Positions 33,245-42,234 are shown, counted from the stretch's first letter. The stretch: DNA of 64,000 nucleotides from Bacteroidales bacterium UBA2861 (GCA_002350615.1 DEFD01000032.1:62001-126000); one strand, 5' to 3'. The notes: a model not told the origin generated them from the letters alone. Numbers and translations: made by a program.

Positions 33245-34267
33245 TCAGCAAGATAAGGTCGGCTCCACAACGATCCAGTGTCCCCCATTGTCCGGTCCTT
33301 CCCGGACAATGGTCCCTGCTGCCTTGAATTTTGCAAGATGCTTTTCCACTGCCTTGGCAGTGATACCTATTTCTGATGCAATCCTTGTGGCGGAGTACTC
33401 GGGGTACACCTTAAGTAAATCAAGAATTTTCTTACTACTTTTTACCTTTTTCTCGGAACTTATTGTGCTTATCTTACTACTTTCTTCGCCTGTGGATTCC
33501 AGATAGGCGGCAATATCGGAGGAAAGGGTCTTCACCATCTCGCCCGCCATGAAGTCCAGGAAGAAGGACAGATCTTCATTTTCTCGCGTGGCTATGAGCG
33601 CGTTTATGTAATCTCCCCTGTCTTCCTTCAGGACCTTTGCCGGGAGCAGCCCGAATTCGAACTGTATATGGTTCATGACCAGACGGGCCATACGGCCGTT
33701 GCCGTCGGCCCATGGGTGTATCGTCACCAGCCTGTAGTGAGCCTCGAAGCTCAGGTTGTAACGCTCGGCGATAGTCATCTCCTTGGAGCGCTCAGCATTC
33801 AGCCACCGGCAGAATTCTTCAAGCCGGGCGGGTACTTTCTGGTAGCTCAAGTATGACTTTCCTCCCACCCCGGCACTGACATTGACCAGACGAAGGTCTC
33901 CCTCCGCTGAAGAAAACTCACCGAGGGCGGTCTTGTATGTAGATCCGGTGTTCCGCATCACCAGGCGGGACAAGCCCTTCAGCATGGCGATATCAAAAGG
34001 AGCATGGCGCCCGGCCAGACTGATGCTTTCTTCATATGCACGCTTCAGATCCAGGTTCATCATCTGCTCCGCTATGGTCTTCCCTTTCGCCGAGATGCCC
34101 TCGTCAAAGAGCATCTGGTTTTCAATTTCCGTCACGGTGGAGCCTTCGATTGCGGTGGAATGGGTGATAATGGAATACAGATAGAACTTTCCATAATCTA
34201 TCTGCGAGTCGATACCAAGCCTCCTATACTGCGATATCAGGTCAATGACTTTATCAATTGCCGGCAT
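33245..34267 (-). CDS. Fic family protein with C-terminal winged helix
   Basis: 340 residues. The Fic active site is HPWADGNGRMAR at 184-195, matching HxFx(D/E)GNGRxxR with Trp in place of Phe. An N-terminal inhibitory helix motif STAIEGS (37-43) marks a class II, self-inhibited enzyme, so no separate antitoxin is needed. About 282-325 is a winged helix (YSATRIASEIGITAKAVEKHLAKF). Fic proteins transfer AMP or another nucleotide to target hydroxyls; the target is unknown. Five copies of TCTTACTAC surround its promoter or lie in its coding sequence (codons for Ser-Ser-Lys at 263-265 and 277-279), suggesting the winged helix regulates its own gene. Confidence 0.92.
   Translation of the reverse strand: MPAIDKVIDLISQYRRLGIDSQIDYGKFYLYSIITHSTAIEGSTVTEIENQMLFDEGISAKGKTIAEQMMNLDLKRAYEESISLAGRHAPFDIAMLKGLSRLVMRNTGSTYKTALGEFSSAEGDLRLVNVSAGVGGKSYLSYQKVPARLEEFCRWLNAERSKEMTIAERYNLSFEAHYRLVTIHPWADGNGRMARLVMNHIQFEFGLLPAKVLKEDRGDYINALIATRENEDLSFFLDFMAGEMVKTLSSDIAAYLESTGEESSKISTISSEKKVKSSKKILDLLKVYPEYSATRIASEIGITAKAVEKHLAKFKAAGTIVREGPDNGGHWIVVEPTLSC
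33430..33480 (+). promoter_or_regulatory. Two TCTTACTAC motifs inside the Fic gene
   Basis: Copies at 33430-33438 and 33472-33480, spaced 42 bp (four helical turns). They encode Ser-Ser-Lys twice in the linker between the Fic core and the winged helix and are identical to the three copies around the promoter. Confidence 0.5.
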
Positions 34268-34269
34268 TA

Positions 34270-34330
34270 TCTTACTACCTTTTGCACAAAGATAGACTTT
34301 TCTTACTACTTTTTCAAATTTTCTTACTAC
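34270..34330 (+). promoter_or_regulatory. Three-copy TCTTACTAC operator around the Fic promoter
   Basis: Direct repeats at 34270-34278, 34301-34309 and 34322-34330 lie on one face of the helix (31 and 21 bp apart). The first ends 3 bp from the Fic start codon, and the second lies just upstream of the -7 element, over the region polymerase must contact. Two copies share the extended form TTTTCTTACTACTTTTT. Confidence 0.65.
34287..34294 (-). promoter_or_regulatory. Bacteroidetes -7 promoter element for the Fic gene
   Basis: Reads TATCTTTG on the minus strand, 19 bp before the ATG at 34267 and between the first and second TCTTACTAC copies. Confidence 0.6.
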
Positions 34331-34367
34331 TTTTTTATAACCATAACGCCTGCCCTTCCTTCAGGAA

Positions 34368-36305
34368 TCAGCAAAGCGCCTGTGCAAGAAGCGAAACAGG
34401 ATTCAGGACCGGCACTCCGGTGCTCATCTCGATCTGCCATTTGCAGGTTTCGCACTCGGTGATCACGCAGTCGGCACCGCTGGAACGGATGTCGTCGAAG
34501 AGTTTCCCGCCTATCGCCTGGGACCAGGCATAATTCTCTTTCTTGAATCCAAAGGTTCCAGCAATGCCGCAGCAGTTGGGTTCGAGCTCCACGAGTTCCA
34601 CTCCCGGAATCATCTTCAGAAGTTCAAGGGTGTAATTCCTCCAACCGAGCTTCTGCATGTGGCAGGCCGTGTGGTAGGCGACGCGCATCTTGAAATCCTT
34701 ACGGAAATGCAGTCTGGAGGCGTTTTCGGAAGCCGGCGCGTCCCCAACGGCCACTTCGCCGGAGGATATCTTTTCGCACAGCCACTTGCTGAGCAGCATA
34801 AGATGCGGCCTCACGTCGGTATTGTCCAGCCCGAGCACATGGTGGTACTCGTCACGCATGGTGAAGGTGCAGGTGGACGATACGGTGAGGATTTCCTCCC
34901 CTGCCGCGATCGCCTTGCGCATGGACTCCAGATTGGTGCGGGCCTGCTTTTCGGCCTGTTTGCCGAAGCTGTTGCTGATGAGTGCGACACCGCAGCAGCG
35001 TTCCTTGTCGAGCAGATGCACGCCGTACCCGGCAGCGTTCACCACCTTGACGAAATCTTTTCCCAGCTGAGGATAGTTGTAGTTTGCATAGCAGCCGTGG
35101 AAGAAGCTGACGTAGCGGTCGAAGCCGGCAGATTGAGCGGGCTCCGACGTGGCGGCAGAGGGCCGGGAGCTGCCGGCTTCTGCGGAGCTGTTTTTCTTGA
35201 ACCAGCGCTCGAAGGTCTGCGAAGAATAGGAAGGGAAGGTGCGATGCTTGTCCACACCCACCACCCCATGCATCAGGGCCTTTACCGGTTTCGCCTTCAG
35301 CACCGGATTCACTATGCCTGCGAAAGGCGATGCGAGGCTGCCGACAAGGTCGGTGGATGCAAGCACCCAGTCCCTGAGGTTATGGCCGGCATATTTGAGC
35401 CTGGCGCCCTGGATGATATCCCCGATTTTCACGCCCGAAGGGCAGCTCACCTCACAGCGCTTGCAGTTCAGGCAGTATTTCAGCGCATAGTCGTAATATT
35501 CAGGATCTTTAAGGCGATAGCGTTCTCCGTCCGGGCCGGCCTTTTTGGGGCCCGGATAGTGGTCGTTGACCGCCAGCATGGGGCAGACCAGGGTGCAGAG
35601 GTTGCACTTTAGGCACTGTTCGAGGGTGCCGTTGGGAGAAGTGACGTCGGGAGAAGCGATGTCGGAAGTGATAGTGGGCTGGACATTCGCTACTGCCACG
35701 CGCGGGCCTGCGCAAAAAACTGTGTCCAAGTCTTCAGCCTTGGAGACAACGCCCGCCACATCCGCAGCGGCAGAATCTTTCGCCAACACCTTTCCGACAG
35801 CATAGAGATTCTCCGCAGGCTCGCCTGCGAACAGCACCCTGCCGTCTTGGGCGGTCTTGACGCCGAAATCGAGGAAGGGTTGGGAGGCGAAGAAATCCGC
35901 CGAATACCACTTCGTGCGGTCGGGGATATATTCCACATCCGCACCGAATACCGGCTCATACACGCGGTCGCAGCCTGCAAGGAGCCCGCGGCTGAAGAAC
36001 TTGCCGCTTGCCAGAACGAAAACTCCGGCAGCCACCGGGTCGTCTTCAAGATTCGCCGTGCGAACGGCAAGCAGACGGCCACCGATCCTGCCATCCTGCC
36101 AGATCCCGGCAACTGCGCGGTCGCCACGAAGGACGGTCGCCCCGGCCTGCGCCAGCGAAGAAAGATCCCCGTAGGGATTGGTAGGATCCGCCCCGAGCCG
36201 AAGCCCGTCCGCTATCACACATGTTTTCAAACCTTTATCCAGGCACGCCCGGGCAGCTGCACAGGCCGAATTGCCGCCACCTATTATAACCGCATCAAAC
36301 TTCAT
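34368..36305 (-). CDS. glpC: Fused GlpB/GlpC subunit of anaerobic glycerol-3-phosphate dehydrogenase
   Basis: 645 residues. Residues 1-200 are a GlpB-like FAD-binding part (FDAVIIGGGNSACAAARA, then AAGVFVLASGKFFSRGLLAG), about half the usual GlpB length. From 231 it is GlpC: 4Fe-4S motifs CLKCNLCTLVCP (231-242) and CLNCKRCEVSCP (278-289), and two CCG domains with GCYANYNYPQLG / KERCCGVALIS and YHTACHMQKLG / EPNCCGIAGTFG. The complex oxidises glycerol 3-phosphate to dihydroxyacetone phosphate and passes electrons to the quinone pool. Residues about 374-394, a Ser/Ala linker, are coded by a palindrome. It overlaps glpA by 11 bp and ends the long minus-strand array. Confidence 0.88.
   Translation of the reverse strand: MKFDAVIIGGGNSACAAARACLDKGLKTCVIADGLRLGADPTNPYGDLSSLAQAGATVLRGDRAVAGIWQDGRIGGRLLAVRTANLEDDPVAAGVFVLASGKFFSRGLLAGCDRVYEPVFGADVEYIPDRTKWYSADFFASQPFLDFGVKTAQDGRVLFAGEPAENLYAVGKVLAKDSAAADVAGVVSKAEDLDTVFCAGPRVAVANVQPTITSDIASPDVTSPNGTLEQCLKCNLCTLVCPMLAVNDHYPGPKKAGPDGERYRLKDPEYYDYALKYCLNCKRCEVSCPSGVKIGDIIQGARLKYAGHNLRDWVLASTDLVGSLASPFAGIVNPVLKAKPVKALMHGVVGVDKHRTFPSYSSQTFERWFKKNSSAEAGSSRPSAATSEPAQSAGFDRYVSFFHGCYANYNYPQLGKDFVKVVNAAGYGVHLLDKERCCGVALISNSFGKQAEKQARTNLESMRKAIAAGEEILTVSSTCTFTMRDEYHHVLGLDNTDVRPHLMLLSKWLCEKISSGEVAVGDAPASENASRLHFRKDFKMRVAYHTACHMQKLGWRNYTLELLKMIPGVELVELEPNCCGIAGTFGFKKENYAWSQAIGGKLFDDIRSSGADCVITECETCKWQIEMSTGVPVLNPVSLLAQALC
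35121..35180. repeat. Inverted repeat in the glpC linker
   Basis: GAAGCCGGCAG (35121-35131) is perfectly inverted as CTGCCGGCTTC (35170-35180) around a 38-bp loop, in frame, in the low-complexity linker between the second Fe-S cluster domain and the CCG domains. Confidence 0.7.
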
Positions 36306-37857
36306 TGCCGTGCATTTTTTGCATATACTCCGCTTCCCTCAGGGTGTCGCCCCAAAGCACAGGGGTCATGCCCTTCCAGCGTTCCTGGAGATAATCGTTT
36401 ATGAATTCGCCTTCCTTTTCAGGCTGCCCGAGCTCTTCCGCTAGGACCTTGGCCACTTTGCGGATGCAGAAGGATCCCTGGCATGTACCCATGCCGATAC
36501 GGGTGTGACGGCGGAGGTCCGATATATTGCGCACGCCCAGCGTCTTGACCGCATAGGCGATTTCCGCCCTGGTGACCTGCTCGCATTCGCAGATGATTTC
36601 GCGTCCGCGTTCGAAGTCCATCCGGCTTACTTCGGTGCCGTGACGGCCGATGGCGGCGCGCTTGAAATAAGGTTCTTCGTTTTTGGGATGGCGCCTTTCC
36701 GAGCCGGGCAGGGGCTTGACCGCAGTGGTGCAGGCCACCTTGACTCCGAGTTTTTCGCAGACCTTGTCCGTAACCATTTCCGCCATGAGACGGCTTGTGG
36801 TGAGCTTTCCGCCGGTTATAGTGATGAGCCCCGGAACTCCGTCCCTGCTCTCATGGTCGAGAACCACGATGCCTCGGGACACGCTGCGCCCGTCACCTTC
36901 CCCACCGGCCATCACCAAAGGCCGGACGCCTGCATAGGCGCGGATGATACGGGTTGCGGCAAGGCTGGGAACCAGCTGCACCCCTTCACGGAGCAACAGG
37001 TCCACCTCCTGGGGAGTGGCGTGCATATCGTCGATGGTATCAAGGGGAACCTTGTCCGAGGTGGTCCCGAGCACGCTCACCACGTCGCCGGGCACGAGAA
37101 TGTCCGCATTGGACGGCTTGCGGCAACGGTTGATCACCATTCCAGCCACCCTGTGGCCGAAGATTATGAGGGCGCCCTTGCTGGGCAGCATCTCTATGTG
37201 TACGCCGGCGTTTTCGGCGAGTTGCGCCGTCCAGATGCCTGCGGCGAGGATGACTTGCCTTGCGCGGATCTCTTTTTCGGTGCTTTCACCATGTCCGAGC
37301 ACCTTGACGCCCACTACCCTGCCGTTTTCCTTGACGAAAGAAGTGACCGTGTGGAACTTGAGTATTTCCGCACCGTGGCGTATGGCGTCGATTATATTTG
37401 CGTCCGTGAGGCGGAACGGGTCCACGGAAGCATCGGGCACTTTAACCGCTCCGATGAGCCGTGGATTCACCGACGGTTCCAGACGCATGGCTTCCTTGGG
37501 GGAAATGGCTTCGGCTTCTATGCCGGCGGCAAGGCAGCATTTTACGAAATTCTCCTGATATTCAAGGCTGTCCTCGGGGAGGGTTATGAAAAGGCCTCCG
37601 CAGGGTTCCACGCAGTTGGAGGCGATGCGCCTCAGTATCTTATTCTCTCGGATGCACTCCTCGGCGCCTTCCCTGTCGGTTACGGCATAGCGCCCGCCGC
37701 TGTGAAGCAGGCCGTGGTTGCGGCCACTGGCGCCATCGCAGATGTCGCCACGCTCCACCAGGAGCGTCCGCAGACCGCGCATGGCGCAGTCGCGGGCAGT
37801 GGCCGCTCCCGTAATACCACCACCCACTATGATAACATCGTACTCTTTAATCATCAA
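36295..37857 (-). CDS. glpA: Anaerobic glycerol-3-phosphate dehydrogenase subunit A
   Basis: 520 residues (ATG at 37854 is equally possible). FAD motif DVIIVGGGITGAATARD at the N-terminus, then SGRNHGLLHSGGRYAV, VKVPDASVDPFRLT, LITITGGKLTTSRLMAE. The C-terminal BFD-like [2Fe-2S] domain has CECEQV and GTCQGSFC, as in GlpA. It is the catalytic subunit oxidising sn-glycerol 3-phosphate. It lies between the GlpT-like transporter (20-bp gap) and glpC (11-bp overlap). Confidence 0.94.
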   Translation of the reverse strand: MMIKEYDVIIVGGGITGAATARDCAMRGLRTLLVERGDICDGASGRNHGLLHSGGRYAVTDREGAEECIRENKILRRIASNCVEPCGGLFITLPEDSLEYQENFVKCCLAAGIEAEAISPKEAMRLEPSVNPRLIGAVKVPDASVDPFRLTDANIIDAIRHGAEILKFHTVTSFVKENGRVVGVKVLGHGESTEKEIRARQVILAAGIWTAQLAENAGVHIEMLPSKGALIIFGHRVAGMVINRCRKPSNADILVPGDVVSVLGTTSDKVPLDTIDDMHATPQEVDLLLREGVQLVPSLAATRIIRAYAGVRPLVMAGGEGDGRSVSRGIVVLDHESRDGVPGLITITGGKLTTSRLMAEMVTDKVCEKLGVKVACTTAVKPLPGSERRHPKNEEPYFKRAAIGRHGTEVSRMDFERGREIICECEQVTRAEIAYAVKTLGVRNISDLRRHTRIGMGTCQGSFCIRKVAKVLAEELGQPEKEGEFINDYLQERWKGMTPVLWGDTLREAEYMQKMHGNEV

Positions 37858-37877
37858 AAGGATTTTAACCCTTAAAG

Positions 37878-39251
37878 TTACGAATTTTCAGCGATTATCT
37901 TCTCAACTTTTTCATTTCCCGTTGCGGGAATACGCCAAATGAGGGCTATCACCAGCGATCCGAGCACGCAGAACGCCACCGTGAGCACATACACACGGTT
38001 CCATCCGAGCTCCGAACCGGCTATGGCACCGAACCAGATACCCGACACGAAAGTACTCAGGTAGCCCAGGATGCCGATGACGCCGTTCCCCGTACCGGCC
38101 GCATACTTCGTGCACTGCATCGAGGCACAGGTTCCGTAAAGGGCCTGCGGACCGTAGATGAAGAACGCGGAGAGCATCAGGAAGATTATTATCGAAACAG
38201 TCGCCGTGCTCTTCCAGAAACAGAAGAAACAGATCGTGGTCATTATCATGCACACGAGGCAGGTCCTGTGGGCCCTGTGGCCGAAAAACCTGTCCGTAGC
38301 CCATCCGGCCACTATCATTCCGAGTATGCCGCCCACGAGTTCACACCCGCCGACAACGCTGCCTGCAAGGGAAATATCCATCCCCTTGTCCTGGATCAGG
38401 AAGGTTCCGCCCCAGTCCAGTATGGTACCGCGGATGACGTTCATGCAGAAATTCGCGATGGCCAGCACCCAGATAATGGGGTTCTTGAACACCATATTGA
38501 CCATGATCTTGTGCTGCAGGGCATCACTGATGCGCTTCTCCGGAGCATCGGAGGAAGCCTCCCCGTCCATCTTCTCGACGGGAGGGAGCCCCACCTCGGT
38601 GGGATCGTCCTTGATTCCGAAAAAGATAATGGGCACGCCGAGCAGGGCTATTGACGCCGGCACTATGAAACATAGGTTCCACGCGCTGTAGCCGAATGTT
38701 TTGAGGAGGAAACCGCAGAGCAGCACCACCAGACCGGCACCTATGCTGTGCGAAGTATTCCAGATGCTCTGTTTGGTAGGGAGCTCCTTCGGACGTATCC
38801 AATGCGAAAGCAGGCTCACGCAGGGCGGCACGCCCATCCCCTGAAGATAGCCGTTGAGCAGCCAAAGCGAACCTATCAGGTACACCAGGCCGATCGTCGC
38901 TTTCCCCTCTGCGTCAAGCAGATGCATCAGTCCGTTCATCTTCGGGCTGAACGCGATGACGAAGTTGACGATGCAGGAGAGCAGGAGTCCCAAGGACATT
39001 ATCTTACGGCGGCTGAAACGGTCCACGAGATAGCCGTTCACGAATCGCGAAGCCCCATAGATGACCCCGTTGATGGTCATGAAAATACCAAGCTGCACCT
39101 TGCTCAGCCCGAGTTCCGCTTCCATGGCGGGGATCGCCATGCTGAGGTTCTTGCGAACGAAATAAAACAGCGCATAGCCTATCATCAGGCAGATGATGGT
39201 GCGCCATTCCCATCTTACATACTTTTTATTGCTTGCTGCATCCATAGTCAT
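37878..39251 (-). CDS. glpT: GlpT-like glycerol-3-phosphate:phosphate antiporter (OPA family)
   Basis: 457 residues, 12 predicted membrane helices. RTIICLMIGYALFYFVRKNLSMA and GASRFVNGYLVDRFSRRK are OPA-family signatures with the phosphate-binding Arg in FYFVRKN. The gene is 6 bp after a glycerophosphodiesterase and 20 bp before glpA, so sn-glycerol 3-phosphate (or the 1-phosphate) is the likely cargo. The substrate assignment depends on context. The ATG at 39245 is an alternative start. Confidence 0.87.
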   Translation of the reverse strand: MTMDAASNKKYVRWEWRTIICLMIGYALFYFVRKNLSMAIPAMEAELGLSKVQLGIFMTINGVIYGASRFVNGYLVDRFSRRKIMSLGLLLSCIVNFVIAFSPKMNGLMHLLDAEGKATIGLVYLIGSLWLLNGYLQGMGVPPCVSLLSHWIRPKELPTKQSIWNTSHSIGAGLVVLLCGFLLKTFGYSAWNLCFIVPASIALLGVPIIFFGIKDDPTEVGLPPVEKMDGEASSDAPEKRISDALQHKIMVNMVFKNPIIWVLAIANFCMNVIRGTILDWGGTFLIQDKGMDISLAGSVVGGCELVGGILGMIVAGWATDRFFGHRAHRTCLVCMIMTTICFFCFWKSTATVSIIIFLMLSAFFIYGPQALYGTCASMQCTKYAAGTGNGVIGILGYLSTFVSGIWFGAIAGSELGWNRVYVLTVAFCVLGSLVIALIWRIPATGNEKVEKIIAENS

Positions 39252-39257
39252 TAAAAA

Positions 39258-40076
39258 TTACTGCTGCGAAAGTTCCAGACGGAGGAGATTGGGGATGTCC
39301 GTGCAGCAACGGTCGGCGCCGAGTTCCTTCATCTGAAGGTAGTGCGCCGTCTTGGTTCCGGGCCAGAGGCAAACTTCGAGTCCCGCCTCATGGGCCGCGG
39401 CCACAGCCTCCGTTGTAGTTCCCTTTACATTCGCGTCAAGCTGGCTCGCACCGATGCTCAGAGCCGTTGCGATGGTCTCCTCGCACACGGGCTTGGCGGT
39501 GATATAACCGACTTTTGCCTCCGGATAATGCTCCTTGATATACCGGATCGGCCTTTCATCGAAAGAAGTGAATACCCAATGCACGCCTTCCGGCTGCCTT
39601 GCGCTCACGGCCTTGTAAACCGCCTCGCAGTACTCCGGGATGCGCTCGTCCGGATAAAGTTCCTTTTCGCTCGTCTTGAGTTCCCATTCCACATAGGAAG
39701 TCCTGTTCCTGCTGAAAAGGCGGATTACCTGTTCCACCGAAGGGATTCTGTTGCCAAGGAAGGTCTTGGTCGCAAGGACGTCCCTGCCTTTCATGTGCTC
39801 GACTATGCCGTCGATGCCGGTGCGGCGCTTGAGGTTGGCGTCGTGCGAGACCACCAGCTTTCCGTCCTCGGTCATGCGGATGTCGGTTTCGAAACGGTTG
39901 ATGCCTGCCGAAATGCACTGCCTGAACGCCTGCAGAGTATTCTCGTCATTTTCAGCCTTGCCGCCCCTGTGGGCATAGAAATCGGAAGGGAATTCGCCTA
40001 TGCAGTTTACTTTTCCGCAGCAGCCGGCCGCCAGGGTCAGCGCGGCCGCGAATAACATCAGAACTGATTTCTTCAT
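39258..40076 (-). CDS. Glycerophosphodiester phosphodiesterase, lipoprotein
   Basis: 272 residues. Lipoprotein signal MKKSVLMLFAAALTLAAGCC. The GDPD barrel has the two catalytic His in YAHRGG and VVSHDANLKR, metal ligands in NDENT and FETDIRMTEDGK, and the downstream YVEWELKTSEKELYP and DANVKGTT blocks. It cleaves glycerophosphodiesters to glycerol phosphate and an alcohol in the periplasm. It overlaps egsA by 4 bp and is followed 6 bp later by the transporter, giving a cleavage-uptake pair. All active-site residues expected for the family appear present, unlike the copy at 41441. Confidence 0.9.
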   Translation of the reverse strand: MKKSVLMLFAAALTLAAGCCGKVNCIGEFPSDFYAHRGGKAENDENTLQAFRQCISAGINRFETDIRMTEDGKLVVSHDANLKRRTGIDGIVEHMKGRDVLATKTFLGNRIPSVEQVIRLFSRNRTSYVEWELKTSEKELYPDERIPEYCEAVYKAVSARQPEGVHWVFTSFDERPIRYIKEHYPEAKVGYITAKPVCEETIATALSIGASQLDANVKGTTTEAVAAAHEAGLEVCLWPGTKTAHYLQMKELGADRCCTDIPNLLRLELSQQ

Positions 40077-41380
40077 AATACTATCTCGTCATAAAATCCA
40101 CCTCTTTTTGCCAGGTCCAGCAGGTTATAGCGGTAACGCATGAGCTGAACCACCGGAAAAACCGAACTCACCCATTCGGGAGTGACTCCTATATGCTCCG
40201 GTTCGTAGGGAGCGCCCACGATCCTGAAACATTCCTTCATCTTCTCATATGGCCAAACCTGGGCTTTCAGTTTAGCCTTGAGCCCCGGCCAGTCCTTCTT
40301 GAGGGCCAGCAGTTCCCCGCGCACCTTTTCGGGAGAAGAGTACTTCTTGCTGATGTTGTCGTAGCCGAGGCGCGGAGAAGGGAAATCCTTGAAGATTTCC
40401 AACGCACGGGCCTGCTCCTGCTCCAGGGTCGGCCAGGCTGCAACGCAGGCATCCACGTCGATGGCATCGACGTCCACTTTATAGAATTTCTCGAAGACGC
40501 GGCACATCGTGAGCGTGCCTATGGCCACCTGGAAACCATGGGATACGAACTTTCCCTTGTAGCGATGATGCGTCATGTCCAGGATGTGGCTGAAAAGGTG
40601 GTCGCAGCAGGACGCCGGCCTGCTGGAACGTGCCGCCTGCATGGCGAAACCGCTGAGGATCAAGCCCTCGAAAAGGGCGCCCACGGCTTCGGGCTTGCCT
40701 GCCGCAACGCCTTCAGGGTCCGAAAGCAGGGAGTCGAGGTCGTCCTGCAGCACATGCCAGGCCTCGGGAATAATGGGCTCGGACCCTACCAGGTCCGCGA
40801 TTATCCACTCTCCTCCTGCAGGCACCTTTGCGGCAAGGTCGGCATAACCGGCGGCGGTCATATCCTTCGGGGCGGCCGCCAGCACGGCGGTATCGGCCAG
40901 CACGGCCACCGGCGCGGGGCAGTCGAAAGTCTGCTTGGAGTTCTGATAGGTGATGGAGGCTCCGAAAGAAGTGTAACCGTCCACCGAAGCGGCCGTAGGA
41001 ATGGTAAGATAACTCTGTTTATGATGATGTGAACATAGCTTGCAAAGGTCGTTTATAGTGCCTGAGCCCACGGAAACCGCAACGGCGCCGCTTTCGTCCA
41101 GGACCTTGTCCAGAGTCTCGATATGATCCCAGTCCGCATGGAATTCGTCTTCTTCGAAAAGGAACTTTTCGGTAGGGATTCCCGCATCGGTAAAGTGGGC
41201 GAAAACCCTCTCTCCGGCAGCCTTCCATGTATTGCGGTCGGCGACCACAACTGCCTTGTGTTCACCGAAAAAGCGTTTGTAAAGTGCGGGTGCCAGACAA
41301 AGATTGTCCCTTCCCATTTCAAACGCCCTGGTATCTGTGGATACCTCGAGCGCCTTAGCTATTCTTTCTTCACTATTCAT
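40073..41380 (-). CDS. egsA: sn-glycerol-1-phosphate dehydrogenase (EgsA/AraM type)
   Basis: 435 residues from ATG 41380. An iron-alcohol-dehydrogenase-like fold with the family blocks AVSVGSGTINDLCK, LTIPTAASVDGYTSFGASIT, CPAPVAVLADT, MTAAGYADL, and the metal-binding SCCDHLFSHILDM and VSHGFQVAIGTL. The enzyme interconverts dihydroxyacetone phosphate and sn-glycerol 1-phosphate with NAD(P)H and a divalent metal. sn-glycerol 1-phosphate is the archaeal-lipid enantiomer and also the unit of lipoteichoic acid. In this array a catabolic, G1P-oxidising role is the more likely direction. A 60-bp gap upstream could hold a secondary promoter (TTAATTTG on the minus strand near 41398). Confidence 0.88.
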   Translation of the reverse strand: MNSEERIAKALEVSTDTRAFEMGRDNLCLAPALYKRFFGEHKAVVVADRNTWKAAGERVFAHFTDAGIPTEKFLFEEDEFHADWDHIETLDKVLDESGAVAVSVGSGTINDLCKLCSHHHKQSYLTIPTAASVDGYTSFGASITYQNSKQTFDCPAPVAVLADTAVLAAAPKDMTAAGYADLAAKVPAGGEWIIADLVGSEPIIPEAWHVLQDDLDSLLSDPEGVAAGKPEAVGALFEGLILSGFAMQAARSSRPASCCDHLFSHILDMTHHRYKGKFVSHGFQVAIGTLTMCRVFEKFYKVDVDAIDVDACVAAWPTLEQEQARALEIFKDFPSPRLGYDNISKKYSSPEKVRGELLALKKDWPGLKAKLKAQVWPYEKMKECFRIVGAPYEPEHIGVTPEWVSSVFPVVQLMRYRYNLLDLAKRGGFYDEIVL

Positions 41381-41440
41381 AATATGCCAAATTAACCGAC
41401 CCAATCTAAGCTTTTTTTACGAATAATGAAATAGGGTTTT

Positions 41441-42229
41441 TCACTTTTTCTTACTCTGAATACCGTCCACGTAAGGCTTGATCTTTTCCGGATAGTCCGT
41501 CGAGACGTAGTCGAAACCCTGCCCGAGTACCCAGTCGATGCCGGGCTCGTCGTTCACGATCCAGCAGGTGGTCTCCACCCCGAGGGCCTTGCAGTCCGCA
41601 AGGATTCCGGGATTCTCCTTCCACACCTTTTTGTCGTATGAAAGTTCGTAACCCTTTTCCTTGGCCCAAGCGGCGGATTTCACTTCGTCTTTGCCTCCCA
41701 CGAGGAACAGGACCTTCGCATTGGGATCAAGACGCTTGATCTCGGATGCGGCCCATTCGCTGAAGGTGGTCCACTGCAGCTGCGCGCCCATTTTCATCTT
41801 TCTGGCGAGAGACATGGAATACTCCACGGCACGGGTCTCCTTTTCCTTGGAAGGATGTTTTTTAACTTCCAGTATGATAGTGATTTCCGGATGTTTCTTC
41901 GCCTGCTTGAACCATTCTTTGAGAGTAGGTATGCGTGTGCCTCCGGGAAGGACGGCCTTTCGCAGCTGCTTGAAAGTCTGCAGCTGCACCTTGGTGTCAC
42001 ATCCCGGATACTTGGGGCCGTGGATCACCACTATTTTATCGTCGGAACTGACGTTGATGTCGAACTCTACGGCATCCACCCCGACTTCCTGGGCAAATTT
42101 CAAGGCAGGAATCGTATTCTGGTAGGGAGCTCCATCATGACGGGCCCCGCGATGTGCCACCACCTTGGTCTGCGCAAAGCCTGCCGCGCACACAAGCGCC
42201 GACAAGGCAGCAAGAATCAACTTTCTCAT
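41441..42229 (-). CDS. Glycerophosphodiester phosphodiesterase family protein, secreted
   Basis: 262 residues from MRKLILAAL (starts at 42238 or 42235 are possible; the former overlaps gpsA by 4 bp). Sec signal peptide ending CAAGFAQ. GDPD barrel with VVAHRGARHD, NTIPALKFA, VEFDINVSSDDK and ILEVKKHPSK. The metal-ligand Glu before NT is replaced by Gln (PYQNT) and the second catalytic His is in VVIHGP rather than HD, so specificity or activity may differ from the other two copies. Confidence 0.85.
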   Translation of the reverse strand: MRKLILAALSALVCAAGFAQTKVVAHRGARHDGAPYQNTIPALKFAQEVGVDAVEFDINVSSDDKIVVIHGPKYPGCDTKVQLQTFKQLRKAVLPGGTRIPTLKEWFKQAKKHPEITIILEVKKHPSKEKETRAVEYSMSLARKMKMGAQLQWTTFSEWAASEIKRLDPNAKVLFLVGGKDEVKSAAWAKEKGYELSYDKKVWKENPGILADCKALGVETTCWIVNDEPGIDWVLGQGFDYVSTDYPEKIKPYVDGIQSKKK

Positions 42230-42234
42230 ATTCA

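Noticed and set aside
33245..34267. Fic gene plus ATPase relic as a toxin-antitoxin pair
   Set aside because: The Fic protein carries its own inhibitory motif (STAIEGS), and the neighbour is a truncated ATPase with no resemblance to Fic antitoxins.
34331..34367. Terminator after glpC
   Set aside because: Only a 4-5 bp stem (CCTG/CAGG) with a poor downstream T run is present; not strong enough to list.
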